Source: Tremella fuciformis (Eukaryota > Basidiomycota > Tremellomycetes > Tremellales > Tremellaceae). Taken from it: DNA of 64,000 bases. Below the pieces are notes generated by a model. It was not told the DNA's origin, did not search any database, and saw only the letters and a program-made list of their open reading frames with translations. Below, one piece after another: positions 1 to 11,200 of this stretch. The translations under genes were made by a program, and so were the position numbers. The DNA lies in the NCBI GenBank assembly GCA_032768795.1, contig CP136490.1, positions 3,472,001 to 3,536,000 of the forward strand. Direction: 5' to 3'. Positions within the stretch are counted from its first letter, which is position 1. Each line of letters opens with the position of its first letter.

Positions 1-86
1 GAGGGAGTGGCAGCCCTCCCGCTCAAGGAGTGTCCAACTGATGTTGGTCATGCGATGATATACATATGCTCGTGCCCGCCCCGCCC

Positions 87-632
87 TCACAGCACGACGA
101 TCGTGCTGGGGGTATACCTCTTGGTGTTGTATGCCGATTTGCCAACCTCCCATCCTGGTACGTCCTTCATGATCTCCTTTTCGCGCGCGAGGGCGGCTTG
201 TGTCCGTCGATAGGCGTCGCGGTCCTGTTCGGCAAGGATGAGGGGGACGAGGTGGATGCGGGACCATGCTTGCTCGCGTTTGAGTTCTCTGTGAGGTGAG
301 CTATACTCGAATGCCCACATCAGAGCGCAGCTCATGCAGGTCGCCCAAAGATCCCGATACGAAATCCTCAATTCTGTCCAAACTCGCTGGAGGGAGGAAT
401 GTCGGTTCCGTAGGCTCACCTTCGCTCAAGGTTGCCCTGTCCCACTCTCCAGAACCCGTATGCGCAGATAGCGCCCACCACTCCGAACACTACAGCGCCT
501 CCTGGTCCGCGAGTCGGCAAGTTGCGCTTGTACTTGATGGTCTCGTACCCGCCCGCAGGGGGCATGTCCCTGTCCGTCAGCTCTGATCATCGGCAGGAAT
601 AGATGAGCTGACTGTCTGAAGCCGTGCGACAT
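87..632 (-). CDS. NADH:ubiquinone oxidoreductase subunit NDUFA13/GRIM-19
   Basis: This is an accessory subunit of mitochondrial respiratory complex I, a one-pass inner-membrane protein. Three exons can be read on the minus strand: 632-613, 569-420 and 288-87, giving about 123 residues. The N-terminus reads QDMPPAGGYETIKYKRNLP, the family hallmark. A hydrophobic segment (AVVFGVVGAICAYGFW) follows, then a helical stretch containing WSRIHLVPL and the conserved EKEIMKDVPGW. The ATG at 632 was chosen because splicing its short exon at 612/570 restores the codon for Q before DMPP, whereas the next ATG (565) would remove the conserved Q-D. The identification is firm; the first exon is inferred from splice signals (donor GTCAGC, branch GCTGAC). 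Confidence 0.85.
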
Positions 633-839
633 GATGCACCCAGCTCCCCGCCTCGTCTGCGTCGTAGGTCGTTGAGCGTTTAGATGGTAAGGAGCAGCCA
701 GTAGGAGCCAGGCCCACTGTCAATGGGCGGAATATATCGAAGGGTCTTTTCTACATTTTGTCCCGGAAAGTCTGCGAACCGGAGGTCCACCGGCGTTGCA
801 TGTCGTCTGCCAGGTTATACACTCAAGGACGCGAGCGGT

Positions 840-3800
840 ATGGGCAGGAAAGACAGGGCCCGCAAGGCCGCCCAAGCAGCAGCTGCTCCTCCGAATCAGG
901 CGAACAATGAGCCCAAAGTTGCCGGGCCAAGCGGGTTCGACAAAGGAAAGGGCAAAGCCAAAGTCAGCGACGAGCTACGCCAGGCAGTGAAGGATCTAGG
1001 AGGGGACGATGAGGATCTCGACCTCATCGCTGGCGTGGACAGTGACGGAGAGGAGCCTACACAGGCGCCAAGACCCACCACGTCCGGCAGTGAGGTTGGT
1101 CGCTCCTGTTTCCGCAGTCATACTTAGCTGACGAGGCAGAAGGACGTCAGGAAGGCGCTGAAGGAGTTCATGAAGGGCTTGGACTTTGACGGTCTCGCGG
1201 CTGCTCGCGAGGCAGATGAGAGTGAGAGTGAGGATGAGGAAGACGAGGACGAGGTCGAAGACGAGGAAGAAGAAGACAAGGAGGAGGAGGAGGAAGAGGA
1301 GGAAGAGGAGGAAGAGGACGACGATGACGATGATGAGGATGACAGAGAGGTTGAGCCTGTCGCAGCGCCTGCAGTGGTTTCCGAAATCCCGGCAGCTGCT
1401 TCGAGCAAGCAGACAGGAACCGCTCCTGCAGCAGTTGCCGACGCCCACCCTACCAGCGGTTCCGTGCGTATTCCCTGTACATGTCGGATCACGCCTTACT
1501 AAGCAGATCGTCCCCGGGGCGACCTCCTGGTGGACCCTTTCACCTCCTCCACCTGCCCTTACCGCGCCTCTCCAACCCCTGCCTGCTTCCAAGCTCAACA
1601 CTCTCCGACAACGTGCCACGACACTTCTTGAGACACTGCCTCCACTGGCTCGGGTATCGTCATCATCCGACGCCGCGTTTATATCGCAGATCTTGCAGTC
1701 TGGTACACACCAGGACAAGCTCGCGGCGCTAGTCCTCTTGATCCGTGACAGCCCTCTTCATGCTGTCAAGGAGCTCTCGAGACTCCGAGCCATGGCCGGG
1801 TGGAAGGAGGATGCGATCGGTACTGGGGGCGGCAACAAGGATCAACGGCTGGCAGTTGTCAAGGCGCTTGCGGATTGGTGGGTCACAGGAGGCGGTAAGG
1901 AGTCTGGCAAGCTTCGGTCAGTTGTATCAAGCGTCCGGAATGCAGCAGCTGACGTCTCAGATACTTCGCAGACCAGCCTCTTCTCGCTCACCCAGGCCTC
2001 ACGGACCGCCATCTCCTGATGTACGCTTTTGAGGATTACCTCAAGAAGTGGTTCTTCAACATCCTTCAGGTTATTGAGGTGTGTGAAGGCGTTCCACTTG
2101 CATGTCACACTGACATGTAGGTCTTCTCTCACGACACGCTCCCATACGTCCGCATGCAGGCCCTGCACCTCCTCTTTCAGCTTCTTCAGGGAAACGCCGA
2201 GCAGGAGCAGAATTTGCTCCGCCTTGGCGCCAACAAGCTTGGAGATACCGACAAGTCGGTGGCTTCGCGGACGTCGCATCACCTCCTCCAACTTCTTCAG
2301 GCTCATCCGGCCATGAAGGCTGTAGTTGCGCGGGAAGTGTCCGCCCTGGTCCTCAAGCCAGCAAGTGCCACAACTCCGTCCGCTGCACCTGGCAGTCACA
2401 CCCGATTCGATGACGAAAAGCCAGCGTCAAAGCCGGTCAAGAATGAAGCGACGAATCACGCTAGGTACTATGGTTTGATCACGCTCAACCAGATGACGTT
2501 GTCACGCCAAGACAGCGAGGTTGCCGGTCGATTGGTCGAGCTGTACTTTGAGATTTTCCGCGAAATTCTTGGCGAGGGCAGCACCGAGAAGGACGAGACT
2601 GCAGAAGATGGGGACGAGCTGGAGGCAAATCAGGTGGAGAAGGTCGCTGGCAAAGTCGGCAAATGGCAAGGAAGGAGGAAGCGAGCGAGACCGAAGGGTG
2701 GTCGCAAGACTGCCATTGAGGCGGAAACAGAGCTGGTCGACACCACCGAAGCGAAATTAGTGGCCGCCGTATTGACTGGCATCAACCGTGCGCTGCCGTT
2801 CGCCAAGATGGACGAGGAACTGTCAGTCACCTCGATCGCGTTGACGTGGTCGATATACATAGCTGACGCACAGGTTCACGAAATACATGGATACGCTCTT
2901 CAAGATCACACACAGTGGCACCTTCAACACGTCAATCCAGGCACTTACCCTCATCTTCCAAGTTAGCCAAGCGAGACAAGCCGTCTCTGACAGGTTTTAC
3001 CGCACACTATACGAGTCCCTGTTCGATCAGCGACTGGTCCACTCCTCGAAACAGGCCATGTACCTAAATCTGCTATTCAAAGCTTTGAAGGCGGACACGC
3101 TCATCGCGAGGGTGATGGCTTTCGTCAAACGCCTGCTACAAATGCTGGGCATGCACCAGCCGCCTTTCATTAGCGGTGCTCTGTACCTCTTGGGGGAGGT
3201 GAGCTTCGTCTCTAGCTGCAGAGAGCAATCCTCATCTTTTCAGCTCTTCTCTAGTACGCCCGGACTTAAGCGGATGCTCATTGAACCGGAAGACGACGGG
3301 GAGGAGCACTTTGTCGATGTCGGCACGCCGAAGAAGGCTGGCGAGAGCTCCAAAGCACCGAATATAGACGTCCTGGAGTACGATGGCAAGAAGCGCGAAC
3401 CGCAATTCGCGCACGCTGACTTGTCCTGTCTTTGGGAATTGGTGAGTCCGGTTCTGTCGTAGAACATAATCTGACGTCAAGCTCCCCTTCGTCGACCACT
3501 TTCATCCGTCGGTCTCGCTGCAGGCTACTCAGCTTCTCAACTCGCAACCGCTGACTGGCTCTTCCGATATCTCACTCAACACCCTGGTGTCTTTCCTCGA
3601 CCGGTTCGTCTACCGGAACCCGAAGAAGAATTTGCAGCCCAAGGGTGCAAGCATCATGCAGCCAGCCGCAGCGTCTGATCGTTCGGGACAAGTGACCATG
3701 AGCCGAGGCGCCCGCAGCGCGGACGTCGACTTTGTCAATAGCGAGAAATTCTGGCAGAAGAAGGTGGAGGAAGTCCCGGTCGACCAGCTCTTCTTCCACA

Positions 3801-4534
3801 AATACTTCTCAGATAAGCTTGCCAAGAGAGGAAAGAAGAAGGCCGGCAAGGCGGCTGAGAGTGAAGAGGACGAGAATGAGGACGAGGACGTTGAGGAAGC
3901 CGACAGCGAATCTGGTGGGGAGGATGCCGAGGTGGAAGGGGAAGCTGAAGAGAGTGATCCCGAGGAGGCTGAGATATGGAAGGTTGGTCCTTCCAACAGA
4001 GATTGCGATGGAACGTGCGCTGATATCCAGGCTATGCAAGCTAGCATGCCTGATGCGGGAGACGACATGGACATGAGCGACGATGAGAGCGATGAGGATC
4101 TCGATATGAGCGATAGCGGCGAAGAAGTCGACGAGGAGGGAGAAGATGATGACGATGAGGAGGAATCAGATGCCAACGACAGTGGCAGTGAGGCGGTCGA
4201 CGACAGCCAAGAAGAGGACGTCGTCGACGAAGATGATGAAGAAGAAGAACAGGAGGAGGGAGATGACGAGGAAGACGAGGCTGCGGCGGATTCAGACGGA
4301 TTCCCGGACGTGGAGGAAGACGAGGACGACCTCGTACCGATGGACGAAGTGCCCGATATCGTCCTCGGTGTTGAAGAATCCGAGGACGACGAAGCCGAGC
4401 AAGCCGCCAAGGGCAAACGGAAAAGGAATGACGAGCGGAAAGAGCGGCGGAAGAAGAGGAAGGAGTTGCCGGTCTTCGGGAGCTACGAGGACTACCAGGC
4501 GCTCATCGAGGGTGCTGCCAGCGAGGAGGACTAG
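840..4534 (+). CDS. MAK21: MAK21/NOC1 (CEBPZ-type) ribosome biogenesis protein
   Basis: A nucleolar HEAT-repeat-like protein that, in yeast, works with Noc2 in early 60S pre-ribosome assembly and export. The start MGRKDRARKAAQ begins a basic/low-complexity N-terminus. A strongly acidic insert (runs of E and D, about 1210-1350) is followed by the helical NOC1 region containing SGTHQDKLAALVLLIRDSPLH. The CBF/Mak21 domain lies at about 2890-3620 and includes SKQAMYLNLLFKALK and FLDRFVYRNPKK. A second very acidic region (about 3850-4400) and a basic KRKRNDERKERRKKRK tail close the protein. At least seven short introns are needed. Several long minus-strand ORFs here are serine-rich mirror images of the acidic codons and are not genes. 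Confidence 0.9.
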
Positions 4535-5028
4535 GTGTGATATCTGCAATGTGTAGTGTATATTCGTCCGTGTATTGTGCATGTTCTGTTTTACGGCCTT
4601 GCGTTTGAGCTTTGCGGGAACCATCAGGGCTTGCGCATGCTGCAGCAGCAGGCGAGAACTGGATCTGCAGAGCCGCTGCTCGCGTTGCGTGGGGCTGCGA
4701 CACTGGATCGAAAGTTTCGAGGGACACAGGACTTCCAATCATCATGCACAGCTCGAACCCTCATATGTTCTGTATAACTTCCCCTCGAAGGCCCTGACGC
4801 GTTTTGAGATGAAAGGCGCCAGGAAATGGTCTCGCCTGGACTTGCCACTCGGTGATCCTTTCTCTGCATTGCCTTTGGCGCAAGGCTGTTGAGCGTATGA
4901 ACTTTGCATGTCTAACAACGGCTCCTGCTGCAGGTAAGATATATAAGCAGCAAGCCGAGAGGTCGCAACCTCATCCTCTCCTCAACTCTCCCTCCAGACT
5001 GCCTGAACAATAGTAGCGGTCATCAATC
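4535..5028. other. Intergenic region between MAK21 and the first GNAT gene
   Basis: A 494-base stretch that should hold the MAK21 3' end and the promoter of the downstream acetyltransferase. The ORFs here are short, overlapping and without recognisable protein character. The only distinct signal is the TATA-like motif listed separately. Confidence 0.6.
4940..4946 (+). promoter_or_regulatory. TATA box candidate of the first GNAT gene
   Basis: TATATAA sits about 83 bases upstream of the ATG at 5029, followed by a pyrimidine-rich tract (ctctcctcaactctccctcc). The spacing suits a fungal TATA box. This rests on motif and position only. Confidence 0.5.
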
Positions 5029-5931
5029 ATGAACTCTCAGTATGTGTTCAAGCAGCTGGTGGATCCCAACAGTGAGCGTCTTGTAAACATGGTACTCACG
5101 CCTGCTTCGGCCTAACGGCAGCCGCCGAGAAGCAACGTATCATCGAGATCATCATCCAGGCTTGCGAGGACAGTGAGTCCCTCTCTTGTCCTCCATTCCG
5201 TTCAAGACTACCCGCAGACCCGATCTTGCGATCATTCTGGGAGACGCCAGAGATGCTCCCGCGTGTTGCCGAATTCAGGCTCGCCATCACCCTCCTGGGC
5301 GGCCAGCTGTGGGTCCTCCAGCGCACGGAGGACGGAGCTGCGGGCATCATCGGCGTAGCGTTTCTCGAGCCTCCGGGAAAAGACCCGGCTGTTGAGTAAG
5401 TGCAAAGCGTCTACAAAAACGTGAGGCTGATGTCATATAGGGAGCAGATCGACGTTCTTGAGGCGGAGCTGTACAAAGACGCCTCGCCCGAATGGACCGA
5501 GTGGGCTAAAGGCGCGGTCAGCCCTTTTCTTTAGTGTTGGCCAGCCTGCTGGTGCTGACACAATCTGCAGGCCAAGACGGCCGACATTGTCAAGGAAGCC
5601 GGACCGCAACCCGCCGCGGATACCCGATATTGGCTGAGCATGCTGGTCGTCGACCGTGCTCATCGCAAAGAAGGACATGGCAAGCGGCTCATGACCGACC
5701 TGCTGAAGAAATGCCAGGCAGAGGACAAGCTCCTGGCCATGTTTTGCGCGAACGAGCTGGTAAGTAGGGTCATGCGAGATGGCAAGACACAGGCGAGACT
5801 GACGCTCTTAGTTGGCCTTCTACAAGCCGCTGGGCTTCTATGTCCTTGCGAGCACGCCTGCTCTGCGTTTCGACGGGTCGCCCAATGACCTGCACCTCCT
5901 GTCGTCTGCCCCTGCTGCAGCGACCGCTTGA
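5029..5931 (+). CDS. GNAT-family N-acetyltransferase, copy 1
   Basis: A predicted acetyl-CoA-dependent N-acetyltransferase of about 220 residues; the substrate cannot be told from sequence. The protein begins MNSQYVFKQLVDPN and has a helical N-terminal half (EKQRIIEIIIQACEDN). The GNAT core strand WLSMLVVDRAHRKEGHGKRLM carries the acetyl-CoA pyrophosphate-binding R-K-E-G-H-G loop, and LLAFYKPLGFYVLAS is the usual C-terminal YxxLGF element. Introns fall after codons for PN, ED, VE, GA and EL. It is immediately followed on the same strand by a paralogue with the same layout, so this is a tandem duplication. The family is clear; the biological role is unknown. Confidence 0.8.
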
Positions 5932-6132
5932 CTTGCCTTTACGACTGAGATTCTGTGAAGATGCATCCGCTACCCTTTTTGCTGCGAAGCTGGCTCTCCA
6001 TCGGAGAAGCATCTCCGAGAGACGCCAACTTTTGATCGGTCCTTCCTTTCGGGCTCCCCACAAATAAATTGATGAAGCCTCATGGTACTCGCTTGACTTT
6101 CACAATTGCTGCTCGAAGTGACAGAGATTTCC

Positions 6133-7039
6133 ATGAGTGACAGTCCGAAGCCCTGGTTCGAGCGCCTAGCAAGACTGAATGGTCAGCCCGCACCGGTCGT
6201 GCACGAGAAGTGCAAAAGACGCCATGACTGGGCTGATGACAGACACCGACAGAGAAGCCATCAAGGAGATACTGGAACAGGCCTTCGAAGACAGTGAGTA
6301 CGCCTCTTTGTCCGTATGGGCATGCTTGAATGCTGCCCAGATGTCCACTTGAAGTCATTCTATGACTCGCCTGAACGCCGTTTAGCCAAGGTCAAACTGG
6401 AGCTTGACATCGCCGAGCTACTGGGCGAAATTTGGGTAGTACGCTCGAAGTGGGCGATTGACAGCGTCATTGTCGGCGTCGCACTCATGTGGCCCCCTGG
6501 CGTGGAGATTGGGCAAGAGTGAGCTGCCTCTTGAACTCGCGTGTGACCTCGGTAACTGAGCGACTCAGCGCGCGAGCCCGCTCGCTCGACGCCGAATACA
6601 AGGCGGGAGCTTCGCCAGAGTGGATTGCGTGGCGCAAGAAGACCGTACGTGACGCTGAACGGTGTGATCCATGCCGTATCCCGCTGACGGATGCTGCCAG
6701 GAAGAAACCATGCGCCCGATCAACGAGGCCATGCCTGAGGCCGGCACGCGCTATCATCTTGACTTTTTCGGTGTCCTCCGGGCATACCGCAATCAAGGAT
6801 TCGGAGGGTTGCTCATGGGAGAGATCATGCGAGAGGCTTGGGAAAAGGACAAGCTCGTGAGCCTCTTCTGCGCCCCACAAGTGGTAGGTCGTCCTTGGAG
6901 CGCTCAGAAGCACGAACAGTCTTGACGCTCGCAGCTCGATTTTTACGAGAAACTTGGATTCCAAGTGGTCGCGAGAACTCCCTGGGAGCTGTATGACGGT
7001 TCCATGGATGAGTTGATTCTTCTTTCTACTACTCTGTAG
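6133..7039 (+). CDS. GNAT-family N-acetyltransferase, copy 2
   Basis: A paralogue of the gene just upstream with similar exon structure. It starts MSDSPKPWFERLARLN; the exon then splices into DTDREAIKEILEQAFED, which aligns with the helical segment of copy 1. Later come HLKSFYDSPERRLAKVKLEL, the acetyl-CoA loop R-N-Q-G-F-G (FGVLRAYRNQGFGGLLM), and LDFYEKLGFQVVARTP near the end. The stop is TAG at 7037-7039. The Helitron begins only 17 bases further on, so the gene's own 3' UTR and polyadenylation region were largely displaced to beyond 14400, and the transcript probably now ends inside the transposon. The substrate is unknown. Confidence 0.8.
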
Positions 7040-7056
7040 ATGATAGAGAGGAGTGA

Positions 7057-7098
7057 CTAGGTAGATCGTGCAGGAAAGTGCGCGATAGGGCGTAGCTC
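7057..7098 (+). repeat. Helitron left terminal repeat with hairpin
   Basis: The order is terminal CTAGGTAG (7057-7064), a hairpin with stem ATCGTGCA/TGCGCGAT (7065-7072 with 7079-7086, one T-G wobble, loop GGAAAG), then AGGGCGTAGCTC (7087-7098). Reverse-complemented, the right end at 14358-14400 has the same order: CTAGGTAA, a 7-base-pair hairpin, GGGCGTAGCTC. A hairpin inside the left end is not part of the canonical Helitron description. Confidence 0.85.
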
Positions 7099-7211
7099 GT
7101 TATTTCAATTCTTTTTTAGCTCTGAATTTCTAATCAGGTATTCAAGTTATTGGTTCTCAGGCAATTTGGAAAACCTAATGCAATTCCTTGTTCTTTGGTT
7201 CCGTTAGACAT

Positions 7212-7304
7212 GGGGGGGTGGGACACCCCCCCAAGACCCCCCCTTGCGCCTAGCGGCGCAGCCATCGCAGCCCTTACGGGTCAAGCATCCGGCAAAGCCG
7301 GATG
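7212..7304 (+). repeat. Array of three hairpins near the Helitron left end
   Basis: Three strong inverted repeats stand in a row: GGGGGGGTG/CACCCCCCC (7212-7232, 3-base loop), TGCGCC/GGCGCA (about 7245-7260, loop TAGC) and CATCCGGC/GCCGGATG (7286-7304, loop AAA). The C-runs give the minus strand two G-tracts of seven, a potential G-quadruplex. All three hairpins are preserved in the second copy at about 56963-57055. Confidence 0.8.
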
Positions 7305-7653
7305 TACTGTAGAACATTGATTAGTTGCAAGCTAAAGCACTTCATCAAGAGATGCGCAAGTGCTTGTTGGGCATGCTAGGCTGATCAGATGATCATAGGC
7401 ATGCCAAGCTGGTCACAGGGGCTATGTCACAGCTGCCACCTGGCAAGCCTATTGCAGTCTTGTCAGACTTGCGCTATTGTAACCATTTTGGTGCAATGAT
7501 AGGGCAGGGTATGGCAGTAGCTATGTAGGCGATTGGTTCTGCTACAGAGATCATTCCATGCATCAGCCTCATGCATAGATCTTTATTCTCTGATGAAAGG
7601 CAATTTGGCAAGGACACAATGCATATTAGGATTGTGCTGATGAAATCAGAATG

Positions 7654-7936
7654 GCCGGAATTTTCTTATTTAATTCCCCCATTTACCGTTTTCGTTCCAG
7701 GGACACCCGCAGAAATTCGCCCCGTAAGAGCTACGCTGATGATCATGATGCTGAGACCGCCACAAGGCCTGAAAGGGTCCCTGAACGGCGGCTAACGCCG
7801 AAGCTCCGCATCACCACCAGTGACTGTGCGTTGACCAGCCAGACCTACTTTTCAGCGTAGCTCTTACGGTGCTGAATTCTGCGGGTGTCCCTGGAACGAA
7901 AACGGTAAGTGGGGGGGCCAAATAAAAATTTTCCGG
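7654..7936. repeat. Internal inverted repeat (about 85-base arms) inside the Helitron leader
   Basis: Arm 1 (7654-7740) and arm 2 (7852-7936) are reverse complements at about 80% identity. They run from CCGGAA at the outer edges to GAGCTACGCTGA at the inner edges, around a loop of about 111 bases. A third, partial copy of the outer part lies at 8031-8060. The inner GAGCTACGC block is the same block that abuts the terminal hairpins of the element. It could be a nested non-autonomous element or a duplicated Helitron end; the sequence does not decide. Confidence 0.7.
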
Positions 7937-8215
7937 CAGGCTGGGTATAAGGGTGGAGGGGACTTTGAATTTTCATCCTCATCCCCCTCTCTACTCAAAT
8001 CTGGCGAAGCCCTGGCAGTTTGACTGTTTATGTGGGGGGATCAAATAAAGAAATTCCGGAGCACTTAGAGATTTCAGGCTGCCTGGCTTGCCTTGCACAC
8101 CTAATCTTCTCACTTCCTATTGCATGCCTAACTTTGGACCCACTGTAAGTCGCCCATTCTTCTGTCATGCATGCATGGGCTGATGAGTACAGCTGAACTT
8201 CTTGCAAGTTGATGC

Positions 8216-11200
8216 ATGATCAAGTGTTGGCTTGTCCATAACATCAATGTGAGCTTTGCCTTCAAGCGATGCATGCACATACTGATGCAGAAAGTCCCAG
8301 ATATTGCAGCAATGCACTGCTCTCGAGGCCAACGCTGTTTGGGTCAGCACACAACTCTCAATGGTGATCACTTTCGGAAGGCTTCTTCAGGGCGGGGCAG
8401 CAGCGACTTCTTCAAAACATGCTCCTTCTGTCGCAAACAACCGCCAGTCCCACTTGCAACACCCCGGTCACGGCATGGTCATGCTGAGTGCATCAAATGT
8501 GGCTTCACCTTTGCCACTCCTCGATTTCGAGACAATCGAGGTCGCCCACGCAACACATGCCAATCTTGCTTGGAGCAGCATCACTCCCAATCAGCGCCAG
8601 GCACACCCACTCGCACAACCCGGCCATTGCCACCAGTCACCCCAGGCTCTCAGCCTACGCCTGGTACACAGAGAGGTCTTCCACGCCCGCGCCATGAGGT
8701 CACCTCACCAACACCACGTCGCAACCAGGATCTACATCCTGTAGAGCTTGGCCGCCCCACACGAACCAGACGTGCACCTCAACTGCCCTACGCCACTCCG
8801 CCCAGCCCGCCTCAAGGTGCTGCACACCGAGTCACAGAACAGCCACCAGCCCCACCACCACGCCTGGATCGCCATGCTGGACAGTCACGCTGCTTCAAGT
8901 GCAAGACCTGGAAAGAACATTCCGAGTTTCTCCAAGCAGGGACAGCCTCTCGCCGCTTCAAGACTTGCAGCACCTGTCGCGAATCCTCCAGAGCAGCCTA
9001 TCATCGTCGACAACAGTCAACTCAGTCATCCCTCTCAGTCGACATGCTGGGCAATGCCTTCCTGCCCATTCCTGCAACACCCAACGATCTTGACGACATC
9101 TGCCTCTCTGAAGCTGCCATTGGGTGTATTGGGGACTTCCACTCAGCAATGGCAGCTGAGACGATGGAGACTTGCGAGAACTGCAATGAGAAATGGTTTG
9201 GACTCAAGGTCCAACAGGGTAAATGTTCACGTTGTCAAATTGATGGGGAGAAATGGACATCTGCCAACTGTATGGATCCAGGTCAGTGTCCAGGATTGTA
9301 TGTGCTTCTCATGACTGACTTCACAGGTCCTTCTCTGCAGGAACTGTGCCGTGCAGCTGGCAGAGCAGTCCCTGACTTGCCCTCACAGGTGGAAGAGATG
9401 CTCCTCTCTCCCTACCATGTGCTGCTTCAAACATGGCGCGTTGGTGGTGGACAAACCAAATACGGAGGCCACACCTGTCTCTATGCCCATGACAGTGGCA
9501 GATTCCTCTCTCGACTTCCCCTCACCGTCACCGACCTTGATGTTCTCATCATCAAGCCGACAAATGCCCAAGCCCCCGCCAACGCTGCCAATCCCTCAGA
9601 GGATTTTGCACGCCGACCAGAGTTCCAAGTCCAGCGGTCACGCATTCTCGCAAACCTGCAAGCACTACAACACTTCCATCCAGCCTTTCAGAATGTCGAG
9701 ATCAACTGGGAAGCAATCAATTCCCTTCCTGAAAACGGTTCTGTCTTCCATCAGCTGCGGTCTGTCAACTTGGAGGAGGTGCAGTACAGCGCACCTGAGC
9801 CTGACACTGGGCCAGTTGAGCAGGAGTCAGCAGAGGAGACAAGCTTGCCAGAGCTGGCTATACCAAACCTTGGAGAAGGCAACAATATTGTGGAGGAGAT
9901 CCGGGAAGCACTGGAACAGGTGGTGGATGGAGGACCACCAGCACCCCTGCTCCTCACTGGACCTGTGCTGCATTCCACTCCAATCAATGAGCACGACATC
10001 AGCAACCCATTCCTCACCAAGGCCTTCCCCTTCCTCTTCCCCACCGGCCAGGGGGATCTGCATCAACAACGGCCTACCACAATACGTGATTCAGACTACT
10101 TCCGTCACCTGCTCTACTATCAGGATGGAAGGTTTGCAAAACACCCTCGATTCCGGTGAGTGCATCTCTCAGCATTAAGCCAAGCTGACAGTCAGCTATT
10201 ATGCCTTCAACTGCATCATGAGGTGGCGAGCAAAACGGCTCTCCTGCTTCTATGTCAGCCGGAATGAAGAGGACCGAGCCCTCTCTGCTGCAGACATTGC
10301 TGCCATGGTGTCCGACCCAGCCAAGCAGCTGGCATCTCGAGTGCGACGATCAGCAGCCACCTTAACCGGAACACCACCCTACTGGGCACAGCAGAGTCGC
10401 AATCTTGCTGCAATGATCCGTCAACTGGGCACTCCACATGCTTTCATCACATTCTCAGCTGCGGATCTTCAGTGGCCAGATCTCCACGTCCACATGCCGG
10501 ACCAAGCGCTACCAACTATGAGCGAACCTGATCGACAACGCATCAATGCCAAGAACGTCAATGAGAACCCAGCAATTGCAGCTTGCTGGTTCTATCGAAG
10601 ATTTGAGCTGTTCTTGGCCAAGGTCCTCAAACCCCTGCTTGGAATAGAGGACTGGTGGTATCGCTTTGAATGGCAAAATCGAGGCTCCAGCCATGTCCAT
10701 GGACTGGTTTGGCTCAAGGGGGCGCCATCCCCAGACACCCTTGATATCAACAATCCGGACAGTGTCCAGGAATTCCTTGACTTCTGGTCCACCAGAGTGT
10801 CAACCATCAATCCTGGAGAGGACATTCCGCCTCATCCAAAGCACCCCTCTGCCCACAGTAGCGACGAAATCATCTTTCGCTTCAAAGATCTGGCACAGAT
10901 GCTCAACCGTGTCCAGAGGCACACGAGGTGCACTGCCTATTGTCTTCGCCGCCCAAAAGGATCTCCTCCCAACAGTCCGCTTGTCTGTCGCTTCAAGTTC
11001 CCCAAGGAGCTGGAGACAGAACTCCGACTGGTTGTCAATCCCAACAGAAACAAGCAACTCATCACACCACGCAACGACACCCACCTCAACAGTTACAATG
11101 CAGTCACTGCACTGGGATGGCGAGCCAACTCCGACATCAGTCCATGCACAGATCCCCGTGCAGTTGCCTCCTACATCTCCAAGTATGCTTCAAAATGCGA

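Larger units (their letters stand above)
7099..8215 (+). other. Non-coding leader of the Helitron
   Basis: About 1.1 kb without a convincing gene between the left end and the Rep/helicase start codon. It holds the hairpin array, the internal inverted repeat and AT-richer sequence. The ORF at 7571-7795 runs through the inverted repeat arm, has no protein-like character and is discounted. Confidence 0.6.

Noticed and set aside
3610..4416. Serine-rich minus-strand ORF of 268 codons
   Set aside because: It is the complement of GAG/GAC-rich acidic codons of MAK21 and has poly-Ser low complexity only.
7571..7795. ORF in the Helitron leader
   Set aside because: It runs through an inverted-repeat arm, has no protein-like features, and the same frame in copy 2 continues into unrelated host sequence.
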